A DNA stretch of 64,000 nt, from contig KI301992.1 in assembly GCA_000471045.1 (NCBI GenBank), forward strand, positions 1,135,920 through 1,199,919. Reading direction: 5' to 3'. The position numbers and the translations under genes are program-made. The DNA is from an actinobacterium LLX17 (GTDB taxonomy: Bacteria; Actinomycetota; Actinomycetes; Propionibacteriales; Nocardioidaceae). Shown here piece after piece: positions 35,456-43,498 of the stretch; position 1 is the first letter of the stretch, and every line of letters begins with the position of its first letter. Below the pieces are notes generated by a model. That model did not search any database. It was given only the letters and a program-made list of their open reading frames with translations, and was not told where the DNA came from.

Positions 35456-36106
35456 GTGAGGATCACGCGCCACGGCCACGCCTGCCTGCTCGTCGAGTCC
35501 GGGGACACCCGGGTGCTGATCGACCCGGGGGCCTTCTCGTCGCCCGACGCGTTCGCGCTGACCGATCTCGACGCCGTCGTGGTGACCCACCAGCACCTCG
35601 ATCACTGGGACCGTGAGCGGGGAGCGGCCTTGCTCCGCGCGAATGCCGGAGCCGTGCTGCTCGCGGATGCCGAGACCGCTGCCGAGCTGGGCGACCCGTG
35701 GAGGGCGCATCGTGACGGTGACCGCACCGACCTTCGTGGCGCCACCCTCGTGGGCGTCGGCGCCACACATGCCGAGATCCTGCCCACGCTCCCCCGCGTC
35801 GCGAACGTCGGCGTGCGTGTCGAGGGCGCCGACGGCGTCACCCTGTTCCACCCCGGCGACAGCTATGAGCACGCACCGGCCGGCGTCGACGTGCTGGCCC
35901 TCCCCTTGAGTGCGCCCTGGGCGAAGGTCAGCGAGACGGTGGCGTTCGCGCGCCGCGTGGCACCGCGCGTGGCGTTCCCGGTGCACGACCGGACGATCTC
36001 GGAGCTCGCGCAGGGCATGTACCTCGGGCACGTCGAGAACCACGCGGGCCTCGCGGACTTCCGTCGCCTCGGCCAGGCCGACGCGACGACGGTCGATCCC
36101 GCGTGA
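35456..36106 (+). CDS. Metallo-beta-lactamase-fold hydrolase, UlaG-like
   Basis: The 216-residue protein starts VRITRHGHACLLVESGDTRV and has the metal motif THQHLDHWD, a later FHPGDSYEH and the C-terminal VFPVHDR-type ending AFPVHDRTIS. The pattern fits the UlaG/YtnP-like single-domain group. The substrate is unknown. GTG at 35456 is the family start; the frame upstream is shadow of the divergent esterase. It overlaps the next gene by GTGA. Confidence 0.87.
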   Translation: MRITRHGHACLLVESGDTRVLIDPGAFSSPDAFALTDLDAVVVTHQHLDHWDRERGAALLRANAGAVLLADAETAAELGDPWRAHRDGDRTDLRGATLVGVGATHAEILPTLPRVANVGVRVEGADGVTLFHPGDSYEHAPAGVDVLALPLSAPWAKVSETVAFARRVAPRVAFPVHDRTISELAQGMYLGHVENHAGLADFRRLGQADATTVDPA

Positions 36107-37074
36107 ATGCGCGCACGGCGCGCATCCTGACCGTCCCCCTGATGGTGGTGGCCGGCGCCGGTGTCGCCCTGCAGTCCCGCATCAACGGCTCTCTGGCCGG
36201 CGAGCTGGGCGACGGGCTCCGCGCCGCGATCCTGGCCGCCGTCATCAGCTTCGGCTCGGGTCTGGTGCTGGTCACCCTCGTCGCGATCGGCACGCGGCAC
36301 GGCCGGGTCTCGATGCGCCGACTCCGGGACGGGCTGCGGGGCGGACCGGCTGCGCGGCGACTGCACTGGCCCGAGCTGTTGGGTGGCCTGAGCGGCGCGT
36401 TCTTCGTGGCCAGCCAGGGCATCGCGGTCGGCGTCATCGGCATCGCGCTGTTCATCGTGGCGTACACCGCCGGGCAGTCGCTGAGCTCGGTGGTGGTCGA
36501 CCACCTGGGCTTCGGCCCGGCGGGACGCCAGCACGCCACGCCGCCCCGCATGGTGGCCGCGGCCTTCGCGGTCGTGGCCGTGCTGCTCAAGGCCTTCGAC
36601 CAGCTGCAGACCACGTCCACGTGGGTCACGGTCGGCCTCGCGGTGCTGGCGTTCGTGGCCGGCACCGGGCAGGCGGTGCAGCAGGCCCTCAACGGTCGGA
36701 TCTCCGCCGTCGCCGGTCCGGTGGCCACGACCTGGAACAACTTCCTCGTCGGCACCCTGGCGCTGCTCGTCGTGCTGGGCGCGTCGTTCACGGTCGACGG
36801 TCGCCTCGTGGGCCTGCCGTCCGATCCGTGGCTGTACCTGGGTGGTGCGATGGGCATCGTCTTCATCGCGATCGCGGCCATCACGGTGCACGTGCACGGC
36901 GTTTTGGTGCTGGGCCTGTGCATGATCGCCGGCCAGGTCGTGTGCGCCGAGGTGCTCGAGCTGTTCGAGCCCGCCGCCGAGGTCGGTGCCCTGGGAGTCG
37001 CGGGCGGTCTCGTGGCGATCCTGGGCGTGGTCATCGCCCTGGCACTGCGCCCGGCACGCCCGCCGGTCACGTAG
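36103..37074 (+). CDS. DMT-superfamily (DUF606 type) transporter
   Basis: The 323-residue protein has about ten membrane helices in two related halves: QSRINGSLAGELGDGLRAAI in the first and QQALNGRISAVAGPVATTWN in the second, the DUF606/YdcZ signature. It probably exports a small molecule. The GTG start overlaps the stop of the preceding hydrolase. A palindromic operator starts 6 bp after its stop. Confidence 0.88.
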   Translation: MNARTARILTVPLMVVAGAGVALQSRINGSLAGELGDGLRAAILAAVISFGSGLVLVTLVAIGTRHGRVSMRRLRDGLRGGPAARRLHWPELLGGLSGAFFVASQGIAVGVIGIALFIVAYTAGQSLSSVVVDHLGFGPAGRQHATPPRMVAAAFAVVAVLLKAFDQLQTTSTWVTVGLAVLAFVAGTGQAVQQALNGRISAVAGPVATTWNNFLVGTLALLVVLGASFTVDGRLVGLPSDPWLYLGGAMGIVFIAIAAITVHVHGVLVLGLCMIAGQVVCAEVLELFEPAAEVGALGVAGGLVAILGVVIALALRPARPPVT

Positions 37075-37080
37075 TTTGAA

Positions 37081-37098
37081 TATCTCACATGCGAGATA
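37081..37098. promoter_or_regulatory. 18-bp palindrome, likely autoregulatory operator of the XRE-MurA gene
   Basis: TATCTC and GAGATA arms surround a central CATG (TATCTCACATGCGAGATA) with one mismatched pair. A candidate -35 TTTGAA (37075-37080) and -10 TACAGT (37097-37102) bracket it with a 16-bp spacer. A repressor bound here would block the promoter; the neighbouring gene encodes an XRE-type DNA-binding domain. Confidence 0.65.
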
Positions 37099-37109
37099 CA
37101 GTGGTCCTC

Positions 37110-38642
37110 ATGACTGACGACGGATACCTGGGACGCATCGGCGCAATGATCCGGGACGCCCGCCAGCGGGCCAACCAGACCCAGTCCCAGCTGGCCGAGT
37201 CGCTCGGCACCAGCCAGAGCGCGGTCAACCGCATCGAGAAAGGTCAGCAGAACCTGACGCTCGACATGGTGGCCCGCATCGGCAACGCGCTGGACTCCGG
37301 GCTCGTCAACGTCGGCTCCTCGGGTCCCAGCCACCTGCGCGTCCAGGGCGGCACGACGCTCTCGGGCGAGATCGACGTCAAGTCGAGCAAGAACGCCGGC
37401 GTCGCCCTGCTGTGCGCCTCGCTGCTCAACGAGGGCACCACGGTGCTGCGCAAGGTCGCCCGCATCGAGGAGGTCAACCGCCTGCTCGAGGTGCTCGGCT
37501 CGATCGGCGTGCGCACCCGCTGGCTCAACGACGAGAACGACCTCGAGCTCGTCGTGCCCTCGCGCCTGCGCCTCGAGGACATGGACGAGGACGCCGCGCG
37601 CCGCACCCGCAGCATCATCATGTTCCTGGGCCCGCTGATGCACCGCGAGGCCAGCTTCGAGCTGCCCTACGCCGGTGGGTGCGACCTCGGCACCCGGACG
37701 GTCGAGCCGCACATGACCGCCCTGCGTCCGTTCGGCCTCAAGGTCGTCGCCACCGAGGGCAGCTATCACGCGATGGCCTCCCCCGGCCAGGGTCCGGAGC
37801 GTCCCATCGTCCTCACCGAGCGCGGTGACACGGTCACCGAGAACGCCCTGCTGGCCTCGGCCCGCTTCGACGGCGTCACGGTCATCCGCAACGCCAGCCC
37901 GAACTACATGGTCCAGGACCTGTGCTTCTTCCTGACGAAGCTCGGCGTCGAGATCGAGGGCATCGGCACCACCACGCTGCGCGTCACCGGCCGTCCGCAC
38001 ATCAACTGCGACGTCGAGTACGCGCCCAGCGAGGACCCCATCGAGGCGATGAGCCTCATCGCCGCCGCCATCGTCACGCAGTCGAGCATCACGGTGCGCC
38101 GGGTGCCGATCGAGTTCATGGAGATCGAGCTCGCGCTCCTCGAGGAGATGGGCTTCCTCTACGACCGCAGCCCGGAGTACCCCGCCGAGAACGGCGAGAC
38201 CCGCCTGGTCGACATCACGACCCACCCGTCGTCGCTGCGGGCCCCGATCGACAAGATCCACCCGATGCCGTTCCCGGGCCTCAACATCGACAACCTGCCG
38301 TTCTTCGCCGTCATCGCGGCCACCGCGCAGGGCCAGACCATGCTGCACGACTGGGTGTACGAGAACCGCGCCATCTACCTGACCGAGCTGACGAAGCTCG
38401 GCGCCAAGGTGACGCTGCTCGATCCCCACCGCGTCCTGGTCGAGGGGCCCACGCACTGGAGCGGCACCGAGATCGTCTGCCCGCCGGCTTTGCGCCCGGC
38501 CGTCGTGATCCTGCTCGCCATGCTGGCTGCCAAGGGAACCTCGGTGCTGCGCAGCGTCTACGTCATCAACCGCGGCTACGAGGATCTCGCCGAGCGGCTC
38601 AACGCTCTCGGCGCGCGGATCGAGACCTTCCGCGACATCTGA
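37110..38642 (+). CDS. XRE-type HTH fused to MurA-like enolpyruvyl transferase
   Basis: The 510-residue protein joins an N-terminal XRE HTH (about residues 7-62: IRDARQRANQTQSQLAESLG, TSQSAVNRIEKGQQNLTLDM) to a full EPT-fold domain like MurA (SSKNAGVALLCASLL, LPYAGGCDLGTRTVEPH with Cys191 at the MurA catalytic position, NIDNLPFFAVIAATAQGQTM, GYEDLAERLNALGARIE). MurA makes UDP-GlcNAc-enolpyruvate, the first step of peptidoglycan synthesis. ATG at 37110 is preferred, giving a possibly leaderless mRNA behind -10 TACAGT; an ATG at 37089 lies inside the operator. Whether the enzyme is active or the fold senses a ligand for the HTH is unknown. Confidence 0.9.
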   Translation: MTDDGYLGRIGAMIRDARQRANQTQSQLAESLGTSQSAVNRIEKGQQNLTLDMVARIGNALDSGLVNVGSSGPSHLRVQGGTTLSGEIDVKSSKNAGVALLCASLLNEGTTVLRKVARIEEVNRLLEVLGSIGVRTRWLNDENDLELVVPSRLRLEDMDEDAARRTRSIIMFLGPLMHREASFELPYAGGCDLGTRTVEPHMTALRPFGLKVVATEGSYHAMASPGQGPERPIVLTERGDTVTENALLASARFDGVTVIRNASPNYMVQDLCFFLTKLGVEIEGIGTTTLRVTGRPHINCDVEYAPSEDPIEAMSLIAAAIVTQSSITVRRVPIEFMEIELALLEEMGFLYDRSPEYPAENGETRLVDITTHPSSLRAPIDKIHPMPFPGLNIDNLPFFAVIAATAQGQTMLHDWVYENRAIYLTELTKLGAKVTLLDPHRVLVEGPTHWSGTEIVCPPALRPAVVILLAMLAAKGTSVLRSVYVINRGYEDLAERLNALGARIETFRDI

Positions 38643-38666
38643 CCCCCGACCCCCTAGCGTGGAGCC

Positions 38667-39410
38667 GTGACCCTCGCGATCGCGCACCGCGGCGGCTCCT
38701 TCACGGAGGCCAACCATGGGATCGAGAACACCCTGGCCGCCTTCGAGCACGCGGACGCCCTCGGGTACCGCCACCTCGAGACCGACGTGCTCTGCACGCG
38801 TGACGGCGTCGCGTACGCCTGCCACGACGAGCACCTCGAGCGGCTCACGGGTGTGGACGCCCGCCTGGATCAGCTGACGGCGGCCGAGCTCGACGAGCTG
38901 CGGCTGGCCGGCAAGCAGCCGTTCGTGCGGCTCGAAGACCTCCTCCAGCGGTTCCCCGAGACGTGGTTCAGCATCGACGTGAAGGCCGACGCCGCCGTCG
39001 AGGAGACCTGCCGGGTCATCGAGAAGCTCGGCGCTCAGCACCGCGTCTGCCTCGGCAGCTTCGAGCACGGTCGGCTGCAGCGTGTCCGCGCTCGGCTTCC
39101 CGGCGTCGAGACCGCCGCCTCCCGGCGCGAGGTCTTCCAGCTCGTGCTGCTCCCCCGCCGCGTGCTGCGCCGCGGTGTTGCCTACCAGTGGCTCGGCGTC
39201 CCCGTCTCGCGCTACGGCCTGCGGGTCGTCAACCGCCGCTTCATGCGACGGGCCCACGAGGTCGGCGCCAAGGTGCTCGTCTGGACCGTCGACGAGCCCG
39301 ACGAGATCAATGAGCTGCTCGACCTGGGGGTCGACGGCATCTTCACCGACCGCACCGACGTCCTGCGCGACGTGCTGATCGCGCGGGACCAGTGGGAGGA
39401 GGAGGCGTGA
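38667..39410 (+). CDS. Glycerophosphodiester phosphodiesterase
   Basis: The 247-residue GDPD-fold enzyme has the catalytic motif IAHRGGSFTEANHGIENT, metal residues in ETDVLCTRDGVAYACHDEHL and KVLVWTVDEPDE near the end. It would hydrolyse glycerophosphodiesters to glycerol-3-phosphate and an alcohol. No signal peptide is seen, so it is probably cytoplasmic. GTG start; it overlaps the downstream transporter by GTGA. Confidence 0.92.
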   Translation: MTLAIAHRGGSFTEANHGIENTLAAFEHADALGYRHLETDVLCTRDGVAYACHDEHLERLTGVDARLDQLTAAELDELRLAGKQPFVRLEDLLQRFPETWFSIDVKADAAVEETCRVIEKLGAQHRVCLGSFEHGRLQRVRARLPGVETAASRREVFQLVLLPRRVLRRGVAYQWLGVPVSRYGLRVVNRRFMRRAHEVGAKVLVWTVDEPDEINELLDLGVDGIFTDRTDVLRDVLIARDQWEEEA

Positions 39411-40711
39411 CGACCCAGGCGGTCGGCACCGCCACGTCGCGCCGCCAGGTGATCGCGTGGAGCCTGTGGGACTGGGGCTCGGCAGCCTTCAACGCCGTCA
39501 TCGTCACCTTCGTGTTCTCGGTCTACCTCGTCGACTCGGTGGGCAAGGACCTGCCGGGCTCGATCTCCGCGGCCTCGTGGCTCGCGTGGTCGATCGCCGC
39601 GGCCGCGATCGTGATCGCGGTGCTGGCGCCCGTCACCGGTCGGCAGGCCGATGCGGGCGGACGTCGCAAGCGGTCGCTGGCGTTCCTCACCGGCGCCGTC
39701 GTCGTCGTCTCGGCGCTGATGTTCTTCGTGCGCGATGACTACCACTACCTGTGGCTCGGCCTGCTGCTGCTCGCGATCGGCGAGATCCTGTTCGAGCTGG
39801 CCCAGGTGCCGTACTTCGCGATGCTGCGGCAGGTCTCGACCCCCGCCACCGTTGGTCGTGTCTCGGCGCTCGGCTGGGCCTTCGGGTACCTCGGCGGCAT
39901 CGTGCTGCTGCTGATCTGCTTCGTCGGGCTGATCGACGGCGACGGCGGGGCGCTCGGCGTCAGCACCGACGACGGCCTCAACATCCGCGTCGTGGTGCTC
40001 GTCGCCGCCGTCTGGTTCGCCGTCTTCGCCTTGCCGGCGCTGCTGCTCGTGCCCGAGCTGCCGGCCGACGCGAGCCCGGCGCCGCGCACGGGGGTCATCG
40101 GCGCCTACCGGGGTGTGGCCGCCGACCTCAAGCGCATGTGGAACGACGACCGGGTCGTCGTGCAGTACCTGCTGGCGAGCGCGGTCTTCCGTGACGGCCT
40201 GGCGGGCGTCTTCGCCTTCGGCGCCGTGCTGGCGGTCTCGTCCTACGGATTCACCTCCTCGACGGTGATCCAGTTCGCCATCGCGGCCAACGTCGTGTCC
40301 GCTGCCGGCGCCCTGCTCGCCGGCCGCATCGACGACACGGTCGGCCCCCGGGTCGTCATCAGCTTCTCGCTGGCGTCGATGCTGGCCGCCGGCACCGCGT
40401 TGCTGTTCCTCGACGGCACCACCGCGTTCTGGATCTTCGGCCTCGCCCTGTGCCTGTTCGTCGGACCGGCGCAGTCGTCGGCCCGCACCTACCTGGCGCG
40501 CCTGACCCCACCCGGGCAGGAGGGCCAGAACTTCGGCTTCTACGCCATGACGGGCCGGGCGGCGTCGTTCCTCACCCCCGCCCTGTTCGGCCTGTGCGCC
40601 TACCTCGGTGGCGAGGACCGCTGGGGCATCCTCGGCATCATGATCGTGCTGGCCGCCGGCCTCGCGGCCCTGCTGGCCGTGCCGAAGGACCTGCGGGATC
40701 GTGCCTTGTAG
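39407..40711 (+). CDS. MFS transporter, UMF1 family
   Basis: The 434-residue protein has twelve membrane helices. The start WSLWDWGSAAFNAVIVTFVF and ADAGGRRKR loop, then GPAQSSARTYLARLTPPGQE in the second half, are typical of the UMF1 (ATG22-like) group. Substrates are unknown, but amino-acid efflux is known for yeast Atg22. It is translationally coupled to the GDPD gene. Confidence 0.9.
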   Translation: MTTQAVGTATSRRQVIAWSLWDWGSAAFNAVIVTFVFSVYLVDSVGKDLPGSISAASWLAWSIAAAAIVIAVLAPVTGRQADAGGRRKRSLAFLTGAVVVVSALMFFVRDDYHYLWLGLLLLAIGEILFELAQVPYFAMLRQVSTPATVGRVSALGWAFGYLGGIVLLLICFVGLIDGDGGALGVSTDDGLNIRVVVLVAAVWFAVFALPALLLVPELPADASPAPRTGVIGAYRGVAADLKRMWNDDRVVVQYLLASAVFRDGLAGVFAFGAVLAVSSYGFTSSTVIQFAIAANVVSAAGALLAGRIDDTVGPRVVISFSLASMLAAGTALLFLDGTTAFWIFGLALCLFVGPAQSSARTYLARLTPPGQEGQNFGFYAMTGRAASFLTPALFGLCAYLGGEDRWGILGIMIVLAAGLAALLAVPKDLRDRAL

Positions 40712-40762
40712 GCGCTTCGCTGGAACTCTGTCGTCGCCAAGATGCGGAGACCTCCGGTTCAG

Positions 40763-40789
40763 GGGAATCTCATGAGGGTCCCGTACGTT
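40763..40789 (+). promoter_or_regulatory. SigR/SigH-type promoter of rbpA
   Basis: GGGAAT (40763-40768) and GTT (40787-40789) are separated by exactly 18 bp, the spacing of thiol-oxidative-stress sigma factor promoters (GGAAT-N18-GTT). The predicted start lies about 25 bp before the rbpA ATG. In Streptomyces rbpA is a known SigR target. Confidence 0.75.
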
Positions 40790-40818
40790 GACACCACTGA
40801 ACAGAGAGGAGTCGGGCC

Positions 40819-41205
40819 ATGGCTGAACGATCCCTACGTGGAGCACGACTGGGCGCCCAGAGCTTCGAGGACGAGCGTGGTGTCGAGATGGCACCGCGGC
40901 AGCAGGTCGAGTACGCGCTGCCGGACGGACACATCTTCACCGTCACGATGGCTGACGAGGCCGACGTCCCCGCCGAGTGGGAAGACCCCAAGACGGGCCA
41001 GGTTGGTCGTCGCACCGACGGCTCCGAGCCGGCGGCGAAGAACGAGAAGCCGGTGCGCACGCACTGGGACATGCTGCTCGAGCGTCGCTCCGTCGACGAG
41101 CTCGAGGACATCCTCACCGAGCGCCTCGAGCTGCTGCGCGCCGGTGAGATCGGACCGGTGCACCTGCACCGCAGTCGCAAGCGCAAGAGCTCCTCGAAGG
41201 TCTGA
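40819..41205 (+). CDS. rbpA: RNA polymerase-binding protein RbpA
   Basis: The 128-residue protein has the conserved N-terminus LRGARLGAQSFEDERG, the core region ending RTHWDMLLERRSVDELEDIL, and a sigma-interaction helix. RbpA stabilises RNA polymerase with the principal sigma factor. The two CxxC pairs that bind zinc in Streptomyces are absent, as in mycobacteria. The C-terminus extends about 15 residues further with a basic RKRKSSSK tail. The AGAGGAG ribosome site supports the ATG start. Confidence 0.97.
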   Translation: MAERSLRGARLGAQSFEDERGVEMAPRQQVEYALPDGHIFTVTMADEADVPAEWEDPKTGQVGRRTDGSEPAAKNEKPVRTHWDMLLERRSVDELEDILTERLELLRAGEIGPVHLHRSRKRKSSSKV

Positions 41206-41220
41206 CACGCTCGACCTTCC

Positions 41221-41269
41221 GCCGAACGCCGGTGCTCGTGGCCTCAGCCGAAGAGTGCCGGCGTTCGGC
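41221..41269. terminator. Bidirectional terminator between rbpA and ppm
   Basis: GCCGAACGCCGG (41221-41232) and CCGGCGTTCGGC (41258-41269) form a perfect 12-bp stem with a 25-base loop. It starts 16 bp after the rbpA stop; the right arm lies inside the last codons of the convergent ppm gene, whose stop is in the loop. There is no long T run, so efficiency is unknown. Confidence 0.65.
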
Positions 41270-41984
41270 GTCTCACCAGACGACGCTTGATGCCCCAGAG
41301 CGTCACGCGCCACAGTGCCTCGCGGACGATCGAGCCGCTCATCTTGGAGTGCCCCTGTGTCCGCTCGACGAAGGTGATCGGCACCTCGTCGATCGTCATG
41401 CCGGCGTCGAGCACGCGGCGGGCCAGGTCGATCTGGAAGCAGTAGCCCTGCGAGGCCACCTCGGCGAGCGGAAGTCGCTCCAACGTCTCGCGCCGGAAGG
41501 CCCGGAAGCCACCGGTGGCGTCGGCGACAGGGATCGCCAGCATGTGCTGGGCGTACCAGGTGCCCCCGCGTGAGATGAACCGCCGGTACCAGGGCCAGTT
41601 GACGACACCGCCACCCGGCACCCAGCGCGAGCCCAGCACGAGGTCGGCCGAGCCGGTCCGCAGGCGATCGAGCAGCCGCGGCAGGTCCCGCGGGCGGTGC
41701 GACCCGTCGGCGTCCATCTCGACGACGACGTCGTAGTCGCGCTCCAGGGCCCAGGCGAAACCGGCACGATAGGCGCCCCCGAGGCCGGCCTTGGCCGCGC
41801 GGTGCAGCACGTGGATGCGGGGGTCGGCGGCTGCGGCGGCGTCGGCGATCGTTCCCGTGCCGTCCGGGGAGCCGTCGTCGACCACCAGGACGTCGACGTC
41901 CGGGGCGTGCGCGGCAAGCCCGTCGAGGAGCAGGGGCAGGCTCTCGGCCTCCTGGTAGGTCGGCACGACCACGAGTGTCCTCAC
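41244..41984 (-). CDS. ppm: Polyprenol monophosphomannose synthase (GT2)
   Basis: The 246-residue glycosyltransferase has the GT2 start VVVPTYQEAESLP, nucleotide-binding VDDGSPDGTG, the DxD-type EMDADGSH and a QGYCFQIDLARRVL region, all as in dolichol-phosphate mannose synthases. It transfers mannose from GDP-mannose to polyprenyl phosphate for lipoglycans and O-mannosylation. It overlaps lnt by GTGA; in mycobacteria the two are fused. The GTG start is behind GGAGGGAG. Confidence 0.93.
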   Translation of the reverse strand: MRTLVVVPTYQEAESLPLLLDGLAAHAPDVDVLVVDDGSPDGTGTIADAAAAADPRIHVLHRAAKAGLGGAYRAGFAWALERDYDVVVEMDADGSHRPRDLPRLLDRLRTGSADLVLGSRWVPGGGVVNWPWYRRFISRGGTWYAQHMLAIPVADATGGFRAFRRETLERLPLAEVASQGYCFQIDLARRVLDAGMTIDEVPITFVERTQGHSKMSGSIVREALWRVTLWGIKRRLVRRRTPALFG

Positions 41985-43498
41985 GGTTGGTCTCCCTCCA
42001 GATGAATGTGCCCTGCCCGATCGCGCCGGCGCACGACGATCGCGACCACCCATCCCATCACACCGAGGGTCACCACCAGCCACGCCAGCGGGCGCCCTGC
42101 ATGGATCGCGGGGGTCGTGCCCGAGGCCAGGGGGACGTCGACCTCGATCGTGGCGGGCTCACCGAGCGGTGCTCGCTCGACGACCCGGCCGTCGGCGTCG
42201 ATCACGCCGCTGATGCCGTTCGTGGAGGGCACGAGCACCCAGCGACCGGTCTCGATGGCCCGCAACCGGCTGATGTCCCACTGCTGTTCCGGCTGGGCGG
42301 TGCCCGTGAAGGCGGCGTTGCTGGTCTGGACGACGATGACCTCGGCCCCGTCGGTCACGGCGTCGCGGACGACCCCGTCGAAGGCGATGTCGTAGCAGAT
42401 CGTGTCGCCGATCTGGATGTCGCCGATCGTCAGCGATCCGACCTCGTCGCCCGGCAGCATGTCGCGCGGGATGTCGCGGTCGATCCGTGGCACGAGGCTG
42501 CCGAGGGTGTCCCGGAACGGCACGTACTCGCCGTACGCGACGGGCTTGCGCTTGACGTACATCTCTCCCGGACCGTCCTCGTCCCAGACGACACCCGCGT
42601 TGTAGACGGTGTCGGCCGTGGGCCCGTCGAACAGACCGCCCACCAGGATCGGTGCCCCGAGCTGCGCGGACAGGTCCTCGATCATCCCCCGCACGCCCGG
42701 CGCGAAGTTCGGGTCGACGTCGGTGGCGTTCTCGGGCCAGAGCACGGCATCGGGGGCCTCGGTGTCGCCGTCCGTGACACGGTCGGCCAGCCGCTGGGTC
42801 TCGGCGGCGTGCAGCTCGAAGATCTCGCCCCGGGGCCACGTCAGGAACTCACCGGGGACGTCGCCCTGCACCAGCGCGAATCTTCGCGTCTCGCCCGGGT
42901 CGGCGACTCCGGTCGGCAACACAAGTCCGGCACCGATCGCGGCTGCGATCCCCACGATCGGCACCGCCCGTCGTGCCCCCGAGGTGGTGACGGCCACGAC
43001 CAGCCCGGCCGCGGCGAGCGCCAGCAGGAATGACGTGCCGGGAACGCCGAGGAGCCGCACCCACGACTCCACGGGGGTGCCGACCGACGTGTGGGCGAGG
43101 CGGACCCACGGGAAGCCCGAGAACGGGAAGCTGCCCCGCAGGCTCTCGCCGAGCACCCACACGGCCGGCATCAGCAGGGGCCACCAGCGCAGCGCCGCCA
43201 CGTGCCAGAGACCCACCGTGATGAGGGCCAGCAGCACCGCCTCGCCGATCACGAGGCCTACGTACGCACCGTCACTGACCGCGCGCATCCACCAGATCGT
43301 CACGCCGAAGAAGACGAGCCCGTGCAGCAGGCCGAGGGCGAGCACGGTGCGAGTGCGCAGGTCGGGCACGGCTCGGACCGTCGCGAACAGGACCGCCAGC
43401 CCGACCACCCCGGCGCCCGGCACGGCGAACGGGTCGAAGGCCAGGGCCGACAGGAGGCCCGCGGCGACGACGGCGGCGGCCGCCGTCCAGGGGTTCAC
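41981..43498 (-). CDS. lnt: Apolipoprotein N-acyltransferase
   Basis: The 505-residue membrane protein has about eight N-terminal and one C-terminal membrane helices around a nitrilase domain. The catalytic triad is visible as Glu in WPENATDV, Lys in YVKRKPVAYGEYVP and Cys in DTICYDIAF. It adds the third acyl chain to lipoproteins at the membrane surface. It is coupled to ppm downstream and to the M24 peptidase upstream (GTGA overlaps). Confidence 0.94.
   Translation of the reverse strand: MNPWTAAAAVVAAGLLSALAFDPFAVPGAGVVGLAVLFATVRAVPDLRTRTVLALGLLHGLVFFGVTIWWMRAVSDGAYVGLVIGEAVLLALITVGLWHVAALRWWPLLMPAVWVLGESLRGSFPFSGFPWVRLAHTSVGTPVESWVRLLGVPGTSFLLALAAAGLVVAVTTSGARRAVPIVGIAAAIGAGLVLPTGVADPGETRRFALVQGDVPGEFLTWPRGEIFELHAAETQRLADRVTDGDTEAPDAVLWPENATDVDPNFAPGVRGMIEDLSAQLGAPILVGGLFDGPTADTVYNAGVVWDEDGPGEMYVKRKPVAYGEYVPFRDTLGSLVPRIDRDIPRDMLPGDEVGSLTIGDIQIGDTICYDIAFDGVVRDAVTDGAEVIVVQTSNAAFTGTAQPEQQWDISRLRAIETGRWVLVPSTNGISGVIDADGRVVERAPLGEPATIEVDVPLASGTTPAIHAGRPLAWLVVTLGVMGWVVAIVVRRRDRAGHIHLEGDQP

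Noticed and set aside
37089..37109. Upstream ATG for the XRE-MurA gene
   Set aside because: The codon lies inside the operator palindrome and overlaps the predicted -10; the ATG at 37110 fits the promoter and protein better. This is a preference, not proof.
35928..39257. Very long open frame (over 1,100 codons) on the minus strand
   Set aside because: It runs antisense through well-supported transporter, MurA-like and GDPD genes, has a biased His/Gly/Arg composition and no family signature; it is a high-GC shadow.
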